NCBI RefSeq assembly: GCF_038397785.1
Contig: NZ_CP151642.1
Coordinates: 1,674,001-1,738,000 of the forward strand
Origin: Salinibacterium sp. TMP30
Lineage (GTDB): Bacteria > Actinomycetota > Actinomycetes > Actinomycetales > Microbacteriaceae
DNA length: 64,000 nt
Direction: 5' to 3'
Made by a program: the position numbers and the translations under genes. Below are positions 16,677 through 25,795 of the stretch, one piece after another. Under the pieces are notes generated by a model that was not told the DNA's origin, ran no database searches, and was given only the letters and a program-made list of their open reading frames with translations. The stretch's first letter is position 1. Each line of letters begins with the position of its first letter.

Positions 16677-16869
16677 TTATTCTCCTGGCGCTAGGCAAAG
16701 GGCTCAGTCACATGGATCGAAGGCTCGTAGACGTTGCCACGAATGGAACCTCAACTGAGTGACAACATCCACTTGAGTGAGCCAGACCCAACTGCGGTGC
16801 GATTGGTGGTCTCAAGGGATGCGTCCCTAGTCTACGCAGAAATGTGCGATAGTGCGCTACTTGAGCGAA
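16677..16869 (-). promoter_or_regulatory. Intergenic region upstream of the SNF2 gene
   Basis: 193 bases without a gene. On the minus strand TAGACT (16829-16834) is a -10 candidate, followed by a small hairpin with arms agggA/Tccct (16815-16819, 16824-16828) just at the predicted start. The leader to the TTG start would be about 145 bases. Nothing else was recognised. Confidence 0.3.
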
Positions 16870-17214
16870 CTAACCTCGACTTGCGGAATCCGTGACCCGG
16901 ACCATGACACCGATAGCAATGAATATGAGCGCTGCGGTGTAGTGCAATCCCGCGAACAATTGGGTATCAGCGATCTCAATCGGAAACACCGGATTCCAGA
17001 GAATCGCGATCGGAACCAAGCCGATCGCCCACCACCATTGGCGCGCCTGAACAACGAGCACTACACAGATAAGCGCCAGAATGCTCACGACGTAGCGAAC
17101 CACGGTGAAAATCTCGGTTTCGATGATTGCTGCGCCAACGAGAAGCACGAGTACAGCGATTATGGCCGCCGGCAGAACAACTCGGCGAGGTCGATCAGGA
17201 TACGTTGCACTCAC
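16870..17214 (-). CDS. Small four-helix membrane protein (DUF6804-like)
   Basis: I choose GTG 17214 because TATATT lies seven bases upstream; a TTG three codons earlier is possible. The 114-residue product has about four hydrophobic segments and the block WWWAIGLVPIAILWNPVFPIEI, which resembles small actinobacterial membrane proteins grouped as DUF6804. The family assignment is from memory of its pattern and uncertain. No function is known. Confidence 0.6.
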   Translation of the reverse strand: MSATYPDRPRRVVLPAAIIAVLVLLVGAAIIETEIFTVVRYVVSILALICVVLVVQARQWWWAIGLVPIAILWNPVFPIEIADTQLFAGLHYTAALIFIAIGVMVRVTDSASRG

Positions 17215-17221
17215 TAGACCC

Positions 17222-17227
17222 AATATA
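17222..17227 (-). promoter_or_regulatory. -10 element for gene at 17214
   Basis: Minus-strand TATATT, seven bases, then GTG 17214. Confidence 0.5.
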
Positions 17228-17252
17228 CCGGTCGCCGCGATGCGAACGAGCG

Positions 17253-19145
17253 CTAGACGCCGCCTCCACCGCCACCGCCACCGCCACCGCCGGAAGAACC
17301 GCCTCCGCCCGAACCCCCGCTCGAGCTGCTGGACGCGCTGCCCGTGTATGAGCTCGCAATGGTGCCAGAAAAACTCGAAATGCTGGACGCAAAGATCGCA
17401 GCGTTAAAGGCGCCAGAACCCGTGTACCAGTCGGGTGAGCGCTCGGTGTAGTACCGACCCAGTTCCTGAGACCATTCTTTCTCCAGCCCAAACAGAACGG
17501 CGTAGGGCAAGAGCTTCTCGTAGATTTTGAGCACGTCACGATCACCTGTGGATTCGTTTCGTTCGCGCAGCGCCCCCTCGGGGCTCTGCAACATCCTCAG
17601 TCGGTCAGCTTCGGCCAGCCGGATGTACAGCTCAAGCCCCTCAAGGTGATCACGGGCTTCGGCGCCGCGGGCGGTCACCGGCGTACGGAACAGCAACACA
17701 AGGGTTGCGACTCCTGAGGCGATTGCGAATCCGATCAGCACAAACGGGACAGCGGATCCATAAGCACCGTCGATCAGAATAATCCCCAAGAGAATTGATA
17801 CGGCGACACCAATCGCCGAAACAACGATAGGCAGATAGCTGCTTGCCGATACTTTGCGCCGGAACCCCGCAGCAACGAGCCCTGAGTTTTCGCGTTCGAC
17901 AATCTTGTACAGCCTCCGGCTAAGCTTCTGGTTGGGCTTGGCCAGATCGCGCACTGATCCGTGCTGGAGTGATTTACCAAACAGTGCGCGCAGGATCTCA
18001 AGTTCCGCTCCGCTGACGCCCGTCGGGTCGACTAGCTCGAGACGATAGTCGGTGTGCGAGGAGAAGACTCCGCGTGACTCTGACTCGAGAATTCGCAGCT
18101 TCCTGTTCACCGCAAAGTCGAGAATCTGCGCAGCAATCGCCTTATTGCGCTTGCCAAGAAGAAGGGCAGCAGTCACTATCGGAATGTCGCGGGGAGCGGC
18201 ATATTCCGCGATGATTGTTGGTCGCCCCGCGGCATCGGCAAGTTTTGTTCGCCGTGTGCGGAACGCCCACACTAGCGCCGCCAGCGCCCCGAGCGCACCC
18301 ACAATCTGCAGATAGCCGGAACCGGATGCGAAATAGGAGCTATCGCGAGCAGTAAATGTTCCGGGCTCGAAGCCGAAGACAACAGTGACATTCTGACCCG
18401 AACCCAGAGAGCTTTGCGTCGCAACGAACTGATTCGAATCAACAGAGCCTATCTCGCAGACTTCTTGGGACCCCTCGTAGCCCCAATAACAGCGCGGTTC
18501 TGCAGTGAGTGCATCCGCAAGCCCCTCCCCCAGGTGAATAGTCGCGGTCACCGTTCCAAAGGGCTGAGCCCACCCGGTGCCGTTCGTGTCCCAGTACCAT
18601 TCGTCGGCATCGGTATTCGAAAAGTACCGCGTGACGTCTGACTGCTCATAGCTGAAAACGTAGGTCTGAGCCCCACTAACAAACGAGTCCGAGGCACTGG
18701 TGACGAGAGTGAAGCCGCCATCGTTCTCGACCTCGAAAGGACGTGGTTCTCCAGTCTCATCGGTCACTGAGATGTTCGACACCTCTACGGGTGCACTCTG
18801 GTAATAGTCAGGTATTGCGCGTCGCATCCCTCGGTTTTGATCGGCAGGGAACACCGCAACAAATGTTTCGACCGTGCGGAGCGTTGACCGGCCTGCACTG
18901 TCGCGATCGAGGAAGAAGTCAGCGTCGTAGCGGTCGAACTCGAAGTCATCAACTCCGGTCTGCACGATGCCGAGCGAGGAATGTGGGTGCGCACCCGCTG
19001 CAGTCGCCGTCGAAGATGCGGGTACCGTGTCGGCTGCTGCCGCGGTCGGCATCGCAATCGCCACAATTCCCAGAACAATTGCGCCAATGAGAATGCCACG
19101 GTGTCGCGCGTCTCGCGTGCTGCGAGTCGGCCACAGTTGTGCCAC
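17253..19145 (-). CDS. DUF2207 domain membrane protein with polyglycine tail
   Basis: I place the start at GTG 19145, since GGAAGGA lies about six bases upstream; the longer frame begins at a TTG with no such site. The 630-residue protein has a signal peptide ending near AAAADT, a large extracytoplasmic DUF2207 domain (FDRYDADFFLDRDSAGRSTLRTVETF...), a transmembrane helix near residue 275, a cytoplasmic part, a helix pair near 430-480, and a Ser/Gly-rich C-terminus ending in a run of eleven glycines before a final Val. DUF2207 proteins (YciQ type) are common in actinobacteria without a known role. Confidence 0.85.
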   Translation of the reverse strand: MAQLWPTRSTRDARHRGILIGAIVLGIVAIAMPTAAAADTVPASSTATAAGAHPHSSLGIVQTGVDDFEFDRYDADFFLDRDSAGRSTLRTVETFVAVFPADQNRGMRRAIPDYYQSAPVEVSNISVTDETGEPRPFEVENDGGFTLVTSASDSFVSGAQTYVFSYEQSDVTRYFSNTDADEWYWDTNGTGWAQPFGTVTATIHLGEGLADALTAEPRCYWGYEGSQEVCEIGSVDSNQFVATQSSLGSGQNVTVVFGFEPGTFTARDSSYFASGSGYLQIVGALGALAALVWAFRTRRTKLADAAGRPTIIAEYAAPRDIPIVTAALLLGKRNKAIAAQILDFAVNRKLRILESESRGVFSSHTDYRLELVDPTGVSGAELEILRALFGKSLQHGSVRDLAKPNQKLSRRLYKIVERENSGLVAAGFRRKVSASSYLPIVVSAIGVAVSILLGIILIDGAYGSAVPFVLIGFAIASGVATLVLLFRTPVTARGAEARDHLEGLELYIRLAEADRLRMLQSPEGALRERNESTGDRDVLKIYEKLLPYAVLFGLEKEWSQELGRYYTERSPDWYTGSGAFNAAIFASSISSFSGTIASSYTGSASSSSSGGSGGGGSSGGGGGGGGGGGV

Positions 19146-19204
19146 AGTATTCCTTCCCAAGAATCTCGGCCCCCGAGCGGGGGAAATCCATGCTCCGCTC
19201 TCGA

Positions 19205-19210
19205 TAGAGT
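19205..19210 (+). promoter_or_regulatory. -10 element for leaderless M20 peptidase gene
   Basis: TAGAGT, six bases (CGACGT), then ATG 19217. Confidence 0.6.
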
Positions 19211-19216
19211 CGACGT

Positions 19217-20548
19217 ATGAAGAGTGCCTTGGCTATCGAACACCTGCAAGAGCTCGTGCGAATCCCCACAGTTTCACGAGAAGCCGTCGATACTACCGAG
19301 TGGAACGAGTTCACCCGCTTCGCCTTGGCGCTCCGCAAACTCTATCCGTTGTGCCACAGCCGGCTCGAGCGTGAAACAGTTCTTGACTACTCGTTGGTGT
19401 TCCGTTGGCGCGGCCGGGCATCCACCGAACCCTCTGTGCTGCTGGCGCACTATGACGTTGTGGCGGCACCCTCCGAGGGGTGGAAACGCCCGCCCTTTGC
19501 TGCCGAGCTAAGCGGAAAAGGTGAAGAACAGCTCATTTGGGGCCGGGGAACCCTCGACAACAAAGGCTCCGTTGTCGCCATCTTTGAAGCGGTTGAATCC
19601 CAGTTGGAAGCCGGGCTTGTGCCCGCTCAGGACATTTATTTGTGTTTCGGACACGACGAAGAAACTCACGGCACCGGCGCGTCCGCGATCGTCGATTTAC
19701 TCGAACAGCGGGGAGTGAAACCTGTCCTCGTGCTTGATGAGGGTGGCGCAATCGTTGACGACGTCTTTGATCAGGTAGAGGCGCCCATGGCCGTTGTTGG
19801 CGTCGCCGAAAAAGGTACAGCGTCGCTGCGTCTCATCGTCGATCAGTCGGGCGGCCACGCATCAACACCGCCTCGGATGACTGCTTCGGTCCGACTCGCG
19901 CGGGCGATTATTAGACTCAACTCGAGCCCATTCCCCGCACACCTGACCCCGACGGGCTCCGATCTGCTGCGAATTTTGGGCCATCACGTAAAGGGATTCA
20001 CGGGGTTCCTGCTGCGGAATGTGTCCTGGACTCGCCCCATACTTGTGCCTATCTTGGTACGCAAAAGCGATGAGCTTGCGGCAATGCTTCGCACGACGCA
20101 GGCGGTGACGATGCTCGAAGGCGGTCACGCCGTGAACGCACTGCCCGAACGGGTGAGCGCAATCATCAATGTTCGAATCGCCGTGAACTCCACTCTCGAA
20201 GCCACTCTCAAGCATGTGACCCACGCCATTAACGACAAGCGAGTCAGAATTATTGTGGAATCCCCCGGCGAACCCTCACCGATCTCGCCCACCACCGGTC
20301 TTTCGTGGGAACTACTGCGTTCGACCATCGAAAAGAGCTTCCCAGGAACAATTGTGACCCCGTACGTACAAAACGGCGCTACAGACAGTCGCCATTTCAC
20401 TCGCATCAGTCGCGGCGTATACCGTTTCACGCCGTTCGCGATGGCGCGTGAAGTACGAGACACACTTCATGCTCGAAACGAACGGATGCTCGTCAGTAGC
20501 TACCTCGACGGCATCGATTTTTACCGAGCGCTCATCGCCTCGCTCTAG
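19217..20548 (+). CDS. M20-family metallopeptidase (Gly-Xaa carboxypeptidase-like)
   Basis: The 443-residue protein has the M20 di-zinc site: LLAHYDVV near residue 75, WGRGTLDNKG near 112 (bridging Asp), CFGHDEETHGTG near 145 (catalytic and ligand Glu), LVLDEGG near 175, a dimerisation lid domain with SGGHASTPP near 213, and the last ligand His in ATDSRHF near 395. The insert and order resemble carboxypeptidase S/PM20D1-type enzymes, which split or form N-acyl or peptide bonds of hydrophobic amino acids. No signal peptide, so it acts in the cytoplasm. Its stop overlaps the stop of convergent GDPD by four bases. Confidence 0.85.
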   Translation: MKSALAIEHLQELVRIPTVSREAVDTTEWNEFTRFALALRKLYPLCHSRLERETVLDYSLVFRWRGRASTEPSVLLAHYDVVAAPSEGWKRPPFAAELSGKGEEQLIWGRGTLDNKGSVVAIFEAVESQLEAGLVPAQDIYLCFGHDEETHGTGASAIVDLLEQRGVKPVLVLDEGGAIVDDVFDQVEAPMAVVGVAEKGTASLRLIVDQSGGHASTPPRMTASVRLARAIIRLNSSPFPAHLTPTGSDLLRILGHHVKGFTGFLLRNVSWTRPILVPILVRKSDELAAMLRTTQAVTMLEGGHAVNALPERVSAIINVRIAVNSTLEATLKHVTHAINDKRVRIIVESPGEPSPISPTTGLSWELLRSTIEKSFPGTIVTPYVQNGATDSRHFTRISRGVYRFTPFAMAREVRDTLHARNERMLVSSYLDGIDFYRALIASL

Positions 20549-21489
20549 CCTGTCGCGCGGACCCTGCTCGCGAAGGGACGGTTATCGGTTCCGGTGAACT
20601 CCTGTGCAATCCACTGCCCTAATTCGGCGGGGCGATCAGTGACAATTCCATCGACTCCCAGCGAAACGGCATCCGACCACGTTTCAGAGTCGTTGAGCGT
20701 GTAGATGAGGATGCCGAGACCGGCATCATGCACTAGCTGAACGAGCTCTGGGTTGTGCGTGATTGCTTTCTTGCTTGTCACAAGTGCTACCGCCCCTGCA
20801 GCGGCTGCGAGCGCACTGGGATCGCCAATAATGTCTCGCACAATGAGCATTCCCGGCAGCTCTGGACTCACCCGCTGCAGTGATTGGAGGGTCATGATGT
20901 CGAAGCTGGCGATGATGACGTGATCGGTGACACCGTGACGCGCAATCAGGTCGGCAATGAGCGTGACCTGTGAGTCGGTCCAGGAACCTTTGAGCTCGAG
21001 GATTGCGTTCTTTGTTGACCACCGCAACAGGTTGAGAAACTCTTCGAGTGTCGGAACGCGGGCACCAACGAATTCCTCCCCGAACCATGAGCCCGCATCG
21101 AGTGTGGCGAGTTCTTCGTAGCTGTAGTTCCAGACCGGTCCTGACCCGTTGGTCGTGCGGTCAACCGTCCAGTCGTGCATGAGCACAGGAACACCGTCTG
21201 CGGTGAGCTGCACATCAGTTTCTACGTAGTCCGCGGCGCTATTGAGGGCATTCCCGAGAGCTTCGAGGGTGTTTTCTGGGGCACCCATTTTGTCGCCACG
21301 ATGACCTGCAACGAAGGCGGCTTCGCCGGGCGACCGGAGCGATGAGAATGTTCCGGCGGCGTGAACGCGGCTGACATTGGCATTGAGCACGAGCGCGAGC
21401 GTGAGTGCAGTGACGATTGCCGCTGCGAGGGCAGCCCTGCGTGCGCGATGGTCTCGATACGTCGGTACTGGGTTCCGCGATGTCGCCAT
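20545..21489 (-). CDS. Glycerophosphodiester phosphodiesterase, exported or membrane-anchored
   Basis: An N-terminal hydrophobic segment (about residues 18-44) is followed by a GDPD TIM barrel: AGHRGDKMGAPENTL near residue 63 with catalytic His, YVETDVQLTADGVPVLMHD near 88-107 with metal-binding Glu/Asp and the second His, and LELKGSWTDSQ near 168. It would hydrolyse glycerophosphodiesters from phospholipid or teichoic acid turnover outside the membrane. The predicted message starts near 21529 with AAAGGA before the ATG. Confidence 0.88.
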   Translation of the reverse strand: MATSRNPVPTYRDHRARRAALAAAIVTALTLALVLNANVSRVHAAGTFSSLRSPGEAAFVAGHRGDKMGAPENTLEALGNALNSAADYVETDVQLTADGVPVLMHDWTVDRTTNGSGPVWNYSYEELATLDAGSWFGEEFVGARVPTLEEFLNLLRWSTKNAILELKGSWTDSQVTLIADLIARHGVTDHVIIASFDIMTLQSLQRVSPELPGMLIVRDIIGDPSALAAAAGAVALVTSKKAITHNPELVQLVHDAGLGILIYTLNDSETWSDAVSLGVDGIVTDRPAELGQWIAQEFTGTDNRPFASRVRATG

Positions 21490-21535
21490 TGACTCGCCAT
21501 CCTTTGTCGGGTTGCCGCACGTTCACGGTGCCCCC

Positions 21536-21541
21536 ACTATA
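21536..21541 (-). promoter_or_regulatory. -10 candidate for the GDPD gene
   Basis: Minus-strand TATAGT, giving a leader of about 40 bases that contains AAAGGA upstream of ATG 21489. Confidence 0.4.
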
Positions 21542-21565
21542 GCGAGCCTGTTATCAATCCGTTAC

Positions 21566-22480
21566 CTAGAGTGCAGATTCTTTTGCGCGTGTCTCGATAG
21601 CGTCCCGCAGCGGGATCGACGGCACCGCGCCGTGGCTCTCTACCGAAATGGATGCCGCGGCGACCGCGAAACGCAGAGCGTCGTCTTCCCGCATCCCCTC
21701 AACCACACCTGCAGCAAATGCGCCACAAAAGGTGTCACCGGCCCCCGTGGCGTCGACCGCAGTTACCCGATGCGCAGGCACCACGACCTCATCGGCTCCG
21801 ACGCGGTGCAACGACGCACCCTGAGACCCCAAGGTCACAATCACCATCGGGACAAGCGCAAGCAGTCTCTGGCCCAAACCGTCGAGCTCGGGAGCTAGAC
21901 CATTGTCGCGGGCAAGCTCCGCGGCTTCATGCTCGTTGACAATCAGCACGTCAAGGGTGTCGAGCAACGCCTGCGGCAACTCGTCGATAGGAGCAGCGTT
22001 GAGGATCACCCGAGTGCCAACCGCCTGGGCTATGCGCGCTGCCTCCACAACCGTGTCGAGCGGGATCTCCAATTGCATCACTAGGGCAGAGGCAGCACTG
22101 ATTACTGCGGCATCCGCGCTCGTGAGAGCTGTTAAATCGCTATTGGCACCCGGCTCAACGATGATCGTGTTCTCACCCGTGCCATCGACAGCGATCAGGG
22201 CCGTGCCGGTGGGCTTGGCTGAGGTGCGCAGTTGACTCACCCCAATGGAATCTTTGCTCAGTCCAGCCCGCACCATCTCACCAAAGGAATCAGTCCCCAC
22301 GGCGCCAATGAACGTGGTCTCGGCGCCAGCGCGAGCAGCCGCCACAGCTTGATTCTGGCCCTTGCCGCCCAGAGCCGTGCTCAGTCCGTGCGAAAGTACG
22401 GTCTCTCCCGGGGAAGGGATGCGCTCCACACGGAAGACCTGATCAATGTTTGCACTGCCGACAACGACGATTCCTGACAT
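21566..22480 (-). CDS. rbsK: Ribokinase (PfkB family)
   Basis: The 304-residue protein has the PfkB signatures GGKGQNQAVAAARAGA near residue 38 and VDATGAGDTFCGAFAAG near 240, with the catalytic Asp in GAGD. The opening GIVVVGSANIDQVFRVERIPSPGETV matches ribokinase rather than fructokinase or adenosine kinase. It phosphorylates D-ribose (or deoxyribose in relatives) at O5. No ribose transporter is adjacent. ATG 22480 follows TACTTT by six bases. Confidence 0.88.
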   Translation of the reverse strand: MSGIVVVGSANIDQVFRVERIPSPGETVLSHGLSTALGGKGQNQAVAAARAGAETTFIGAVGTDSFGEMVRAGLSKDSIGVSQLRTSAKPTGTALIAVDGTGENTIIVEPGANSDLTALTSADAAVISAASALVMQLEIPLDTVVEAARIAQAVGTRVILNAAPIDELPQALLDTLDVLIVNEHEAAELARDNGLAPELDGLGQRLLALVPMVIVTLGSQGASLHRVGADEVVVPAHRVTAVDATGAGDTFCGAFAAGVVEGMREDDALRFAVAAASISVESHGAVPSIPLRDAIETRAKESAL

Positions 22481-22486
22481 TAGTCA

Positions 22487-22492
22487 AAAGTA
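22487..22492 (-). promoter_or_regulatory. -10 element for leaderless rbsK
   Basis: Minus-strand TACTTT, six bases (TGACTA), then ATG 22480. Confidence 0.5.
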
Positions 22493-22520
22493 TCGTAATC
22501 TGACCGTTCGCGGAGCACTG

Positions 22521-23993
22521 TCAGTCTGCTTCGCTCGTTTCCGCCGTCGCGACGATCCGGTTGACCATACCGCTGAAAATTACGCCGTGGAACGGAAGAA
22601 TGGCCAGCCAATAGAGTCGACCACCCAAACCACTGGGGAAAAACACTGCGCGCTGTCGATACAACGAACCGCCATCGCCGGCAGCCTTAACAGTCAACTC
22701 CAACCAGGCTCTACCCGGCAGTTTCATCTCCGCCCGCAAACGAAGAGAGTGTCCCCGCTCGATGCTTTCTACCCGCCAAAAGTCAAGCGCGTCACCGGTG
22801 TTGAGGGTGCTCGGATGCCGCCGGCCACGTCGCAGACCAACCCCACCAACAAGTTTGTCAGCCCAGCCACGCAGGGCCCACGCCAGCGGGAACGAATACC
22901 ATCCGTTGTCGCCACCAATCCCCTCCACAACCGACCACAGTGCCTCCGGGGATGCAGGAGTATGCTGTTCACGCAGGTCGGTATAGACAGTATGGCCGGT
23001 CCACTCCGGGTCGCTCGGGATCGGGTCACTTGGGGCACCCGCTACGGTGGCATCCTGCCAACTCGTCTCCACTTCGCCGTCACGCTCCTTGACGAGCGCC
23101 AGCCGCACAGAGGCGCGATAGCCCGTGAGGCCGCCCTCCGGCACCGGGATGAAATCAGAAACGGAATCGTCGCGCACAACGCAGTCAAACTGCAGCGACT
23201 CAATGATGGGCACCGCGAGGAGCCGTGGGATGGGAGTCACCAGGTTAACCCACTGCGAAGCGAGCCAGGGGGTCAGCACAGGCAGAGACGCGATGGGGCG
23301 CTGGTGGAGACCAGCCTCGACGGCATAACCGTTCATCATCTGACCGTAGCGCAGCACATCCGGTCCACCGATATCGAAACTGCGATTCAGGTCCTTGTCT
23401 AGCTCAAGCGCCGAAACCAAGTAGTACAAGACGTCGCGAACGGCGATCGGCTGAATAAAGTTGCGCACCCATTTCGGCGCGGGCATATAAGGCAACACCT
23501 CGGTGAGATGGCGGATCATCTCAAATGAGGCCGAGCCTGAGCCGATTACTACGCCAGCATTGAAGGCGATCGTTGGCACCCCAGAGTTCAGCAGGATGCG
23601 ACCGACTTCAGCGCGACTGCGCAAGTGACGGCTGAGCTCCGTGATGTCGCCCTCGGGATGGAGGCCACCCAGGTAGACGATGCGGGACACCCCGGCGCCC
23701 TTGGCCGCTTCGGCAACATTGGTTGCCGAGAGCAGTTCGGTCTTCTCAAAGTCGCCTTTAGCGCCCATAGCGTGGACGAGGTAGTACACCGCATCGATAT
23801 CGGCAACCGCGTCGATGAGCGTCGCCGCGTCCGTGAGATCACCAACGACAGTTTCGACATCGTCGCGCCACGGAACGTCGCGGAGTTTGCGAGGGTTACG
23901 CACGAGCACACGCACAGTATGCCCAGCATCGATTAGCCGAGGTACGAGTCGACCACCCAGATATCCGGTTGCTCCGGTTACAAGAACGCGCAT
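22521..23993 (-). CDS. NAD(P)-binding SDR fused to DUF2867
   Basis: Residues 1-290 are an atypical short-chain dehydrogenase: VLVTGATGYLGGRLVPRL at 3-20, VVGDLTD near 50, YYLVHAMG near 70, and no classical YxxxK. Residues 300-490 form DUF2867, with LRGWADKLVGGVGLRRGRR near 375 and PGRAWLELTV near 435. These two-part proteins are frequent in actinobacteria and have no established substrate. ATG 23993 follows TAGGGT by six bases. Confidence 0.85.
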   Translation of the reverse strand: MRVLVTGATGYLGGRLVPRLIDAGHTVRVLVRNPRKLRDVPWRDDVETVVGDLTDAATLIDAVADIDAVYYLVHAMGAKGDFEKTELLSATNVAEAAKGAGVSRIVYLGGLHPEGDITELSRHLRSRAEVGRILLNSGVPTIAFNAGVVIGSGSASFEMIRHLTEVLPYMPAPKWVRNFIQPIAVRDVLYYLVSALELDKDLNRSFDIGGPDVLRYGQMMNGYAVEAGLHQRPIASLPVLTPWLASQWVNLVTPIPRLLAVPIIESLQFDCVVRDDSVSDFIPVPEGGLTGYRASVRLALVKERDGEVETSWQDATVAGAPSDPIPSDPEWTGHTVYTDLREQHTPASPEALWSVVEGIGGDNGWYSFPLAWALRGWADKLVGGVGLRRGRRHPSTLNTGDALDFWRVESIERGHSLRLRAEMKLPGRAWLELTVKAAGDGGSLYRQRAVFFPSGLGGRLYWLAILPFHGVIFSGMVNRIVATAETSEAD

Positions 23994-23999
23994 GTCAGA

Positions 24000-24005
24000 A
24001 CCCTA
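24000..24005 (-). promoter_or_regulatory. -10 element for leaderless SDR-DUF2867 gene
   Basis: Minus-strand TAGGGT, six bases (TCTGAC), then ATG 23993. Confidence 0.6.
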
Positions 24006-24060
24006 AGCATCGCAACTGGGAAGCAGCGCACAGCGGCAACGAATTCTGCCGAAACAGTAG

Positions 24061-24879
24061 TTACTGTCGAGTTCGCCGACGCCAGAACACGAACCGACCG
24101 ACACCACCCAGCAGCACTATTCCACCGAACACAGCCCAAACCGCCCCGGCTTGTTCGGGTTTGCTGCCATACACACTCGACTGCAACTCGGTGGGTGACA
24201 TTGTCGATGGAAGCTGTGAGCCTGCGCCCTCTGCCCTGCCAGCGGATGCGCTGGGCATGGGTGAGTTCGTCGCGGCCGGGATGCCCGCCTTCGATGGTTC
24301 TGCCTTAGGTGCCGGCGCGGGAGGTGGGGCTGGAGCAGCGGCTGGAGCGGGAGCCGGGGCAGGAGCCGCTGCAGGCGGCGGAGCGGGTGCCGGGGCGGGA
24401 GCCGCTGGCCCCGAGCTTCCGGCATACCTGGCAAAAACCTGCACGCCCCACGTTGTTCCACCACTTTCGAAGAACGCGATGCCAACGTCGGTAAACGACC
24501 CAAGAATGTTTGCCCGGTGACCAGACGATGACATCCAGCCATCGTGCATTGCCTGGGCTGTGGGGTAACCCTGCGCAACATTCTCGCCCGCTTGGTTCCA
24601 GCCACCCGGTATTTGACTCGAGTAACTGGGGTTGTGCGACATTGTATTGTTTGCGGCCATCTGTTGGGCCCAATTGAGCGCGACAGCATCCATCGCAGAG
24701 TTGCGGGTGAGCCCAGGCAGACCGTTGTCCCACCGGGCCTGGTTCACCAAGTTATGAATTGTGTCGGCTGGGGCCGCACTGACCGGAGTAGCGACAGCAA
24801 CAGGCAGCACGACGACAGCAATCAGTAGCGCGAAGAGCGCGCTACTGATGCGCGGGATGGTGCGGCGTGAAAAGAACAT
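24061..24879 (-). CDS. CAP-domain surface protein with signal peptide and C-terminal anchor
   Basis: The ATG at 24879 gives a normal signal peptide (basic FFSRRTIPR, hydrophobic core, cleavage near VSA-APAD); a GTG at 24930 would lengthen it. The CAP/SCP domain follows, with NTMSHNPSY, AGENVAQG and SSSGHRANILG, containing the two His and Glu residues of the CAP cavity. A Pro/Ala repeat linker of about 60 residues leads to a C-terminal helix and basic FWRRRTRQ tail. LPSTMS before the helix is LPxT-like but lacks the glycine of a sortase motif. CAP proteins bind lipids or other ligands; the target is unknown. Confidence 0.82.
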   Translation of the reverse strand: MFFSRRTIPRISSALFALLIAVVVLPVAVATPVSAAPADTIHNLVNQARWDNGLPGLTRNSAMDAVALNWAQQMAANNTMSHNPSYSSQIPGGWNQAGENVAQGYPTAQAMHDGWMSSSGHRANILGSFTDVGIAFFESGGTTWGVQVFARYAGSSGPAAPAPAPAPPPAAAPAPAPAPAAAPAPPPAPAPKAEPSKAGIPAATNSPMPSASAGRAEGAGSQLPSTMSPTELQSSVYGSKPEQAGAVWAVFGGIVLLGGVGRFVFWRRRTRQ

Positions 24880-24937
24880 TATCAAGCAAGTATCCGCAGA
24901 TTTTCGCGTTGAGCAAACTCCACGCCGCACCTTTCGC

Positions 24938-25795
24938 TTAAATCAGAGACTTGGTGTGCCACACCGTCTTGGTCTCGGTCCATTGAACGATGCGTTCAAT
25001 GGACGGTGCGGGAACACCGCCAACGGGACCAGAAACGCGCTTGAGGGTGTCTGCCGCGGAGATCTGCAGGTCGACCCATTCGAGCTGTTCAGCCCCGGCG
25101 AGGTCAAGGCCGTTGACGTCAGCGTGGCTCGCAAGCCAGGGCACGATCTCGGCCGGCGAACCGGTGAGGATGTTGACGACACCACCGGGAACGTCGCTCG
25201 TGGCGAGAACCTCCGAGAGGCTGATCGCGCTGAGCGGTGCACCCTGGTGAGCAACAACTACAACAGTGTTACCGCTGACGAGCGCCGGAGCGATGACGCT
25301 CACGAGGCCCAGCAGCGATGATGACTCCTGAGGCGCAACGATCGCGATGACACCGCTCGGCTCCGGCGTCGAGAGGTTGAAGTACGGGCCAGAGACTGGG
25401 TTGCCATTTCCAGCGACCTGCACATATTTGTCTGCCCAGCCCGCGTACCAGACCCAGGCATCAATGGCGGTGTCGAGTTGCGCTGTCGCCGCCGCCTTCG
25501 AGAGCGACTCGGTAGCCATGAGCTCATCGATGAACTGCTCACGACGGCCCTCCAGCAGTTCGGCGATGCGGTACAGCACCTGGCCGCGGTTGTAGCCGGT
25601 GGCGCCCGACCAACCACCGAAGGCTGCCCGTGCCGCGACAACGGCATCCCGAGCATCCTTGCGGCTCGCTAGAGCAGCGTTTGCGAGGAAGGCGCCCTTC
25701 GTGGTTGCCACCTCATACGTGCGGCCGCTCTCGCTGCGCGGGAACTTGCCACCGATGTAGAGCTTGTAGGTCTTAGAAACCGTGAGACGGGTCAT
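24938..25795 (-). CDS. Non-catalytic, truncated aldehyde dehydrogenase-like protein
   Basis: The 285-residue protein aligns with the N-terminal part of ALDH: YIGGKFPRSESGRTYEV, FGGWSGATGYNRGQVLYRIAELLE, and PSGVIAIVAPQESSSLLGLVSVIAPALVSGNTVVVV. It lacks the catalytic cysteine segment (GxxCCAGSR), the LELGGK glutamate and a proper GSTxVG nucleotide loop. It overlaps the full-length ALDH by four bases and is surely co-translated. In ALDH16 enzymes a catalytic ALDH domain is fused to a second, inactive ALDH domain; these two genes look like that arrangement split in two. It is probably a structural partner subunit. Confidence 0.8.
   Translation of the reverse strand: MTRLTVSKTYKLYIGGKFPRSESGRTYEVATTKGAFLANAALASRKDARDAVVAARAAFGGWSGATGYNRGQVLYRIAELLEGRREQFIDELMATESLSKAAATAQLDTAIDAWVWYAGWADKYVQVAGNGNPVSGPYFNLSTPEPSGVIAIVAPQESSSLLGLVSVIAPALVSGNTVVVVAHQGAPLSAISLSEVLATSDVPGGVVNILTGSPAEIVPWLASHADVNGLDLAGAEQLEWVDLQISAADTLKRVSGPVGGVPAPSIERIVQWTETKTVWHTKSLI

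Noticed and set aside
24215-24240. LPSTMS as a sortase motif in the CAP-domain protein
   Set aside because: It lacks the glycine of LPxTG and the distance to the helix is long (about 25 residues); simple membrane anchoring is more likely.
24290-24420. GC-rich repeats in the CAP-domain gene
   Set aside because: They encode the Pro/Ala linker in frame and are explained by the protein.
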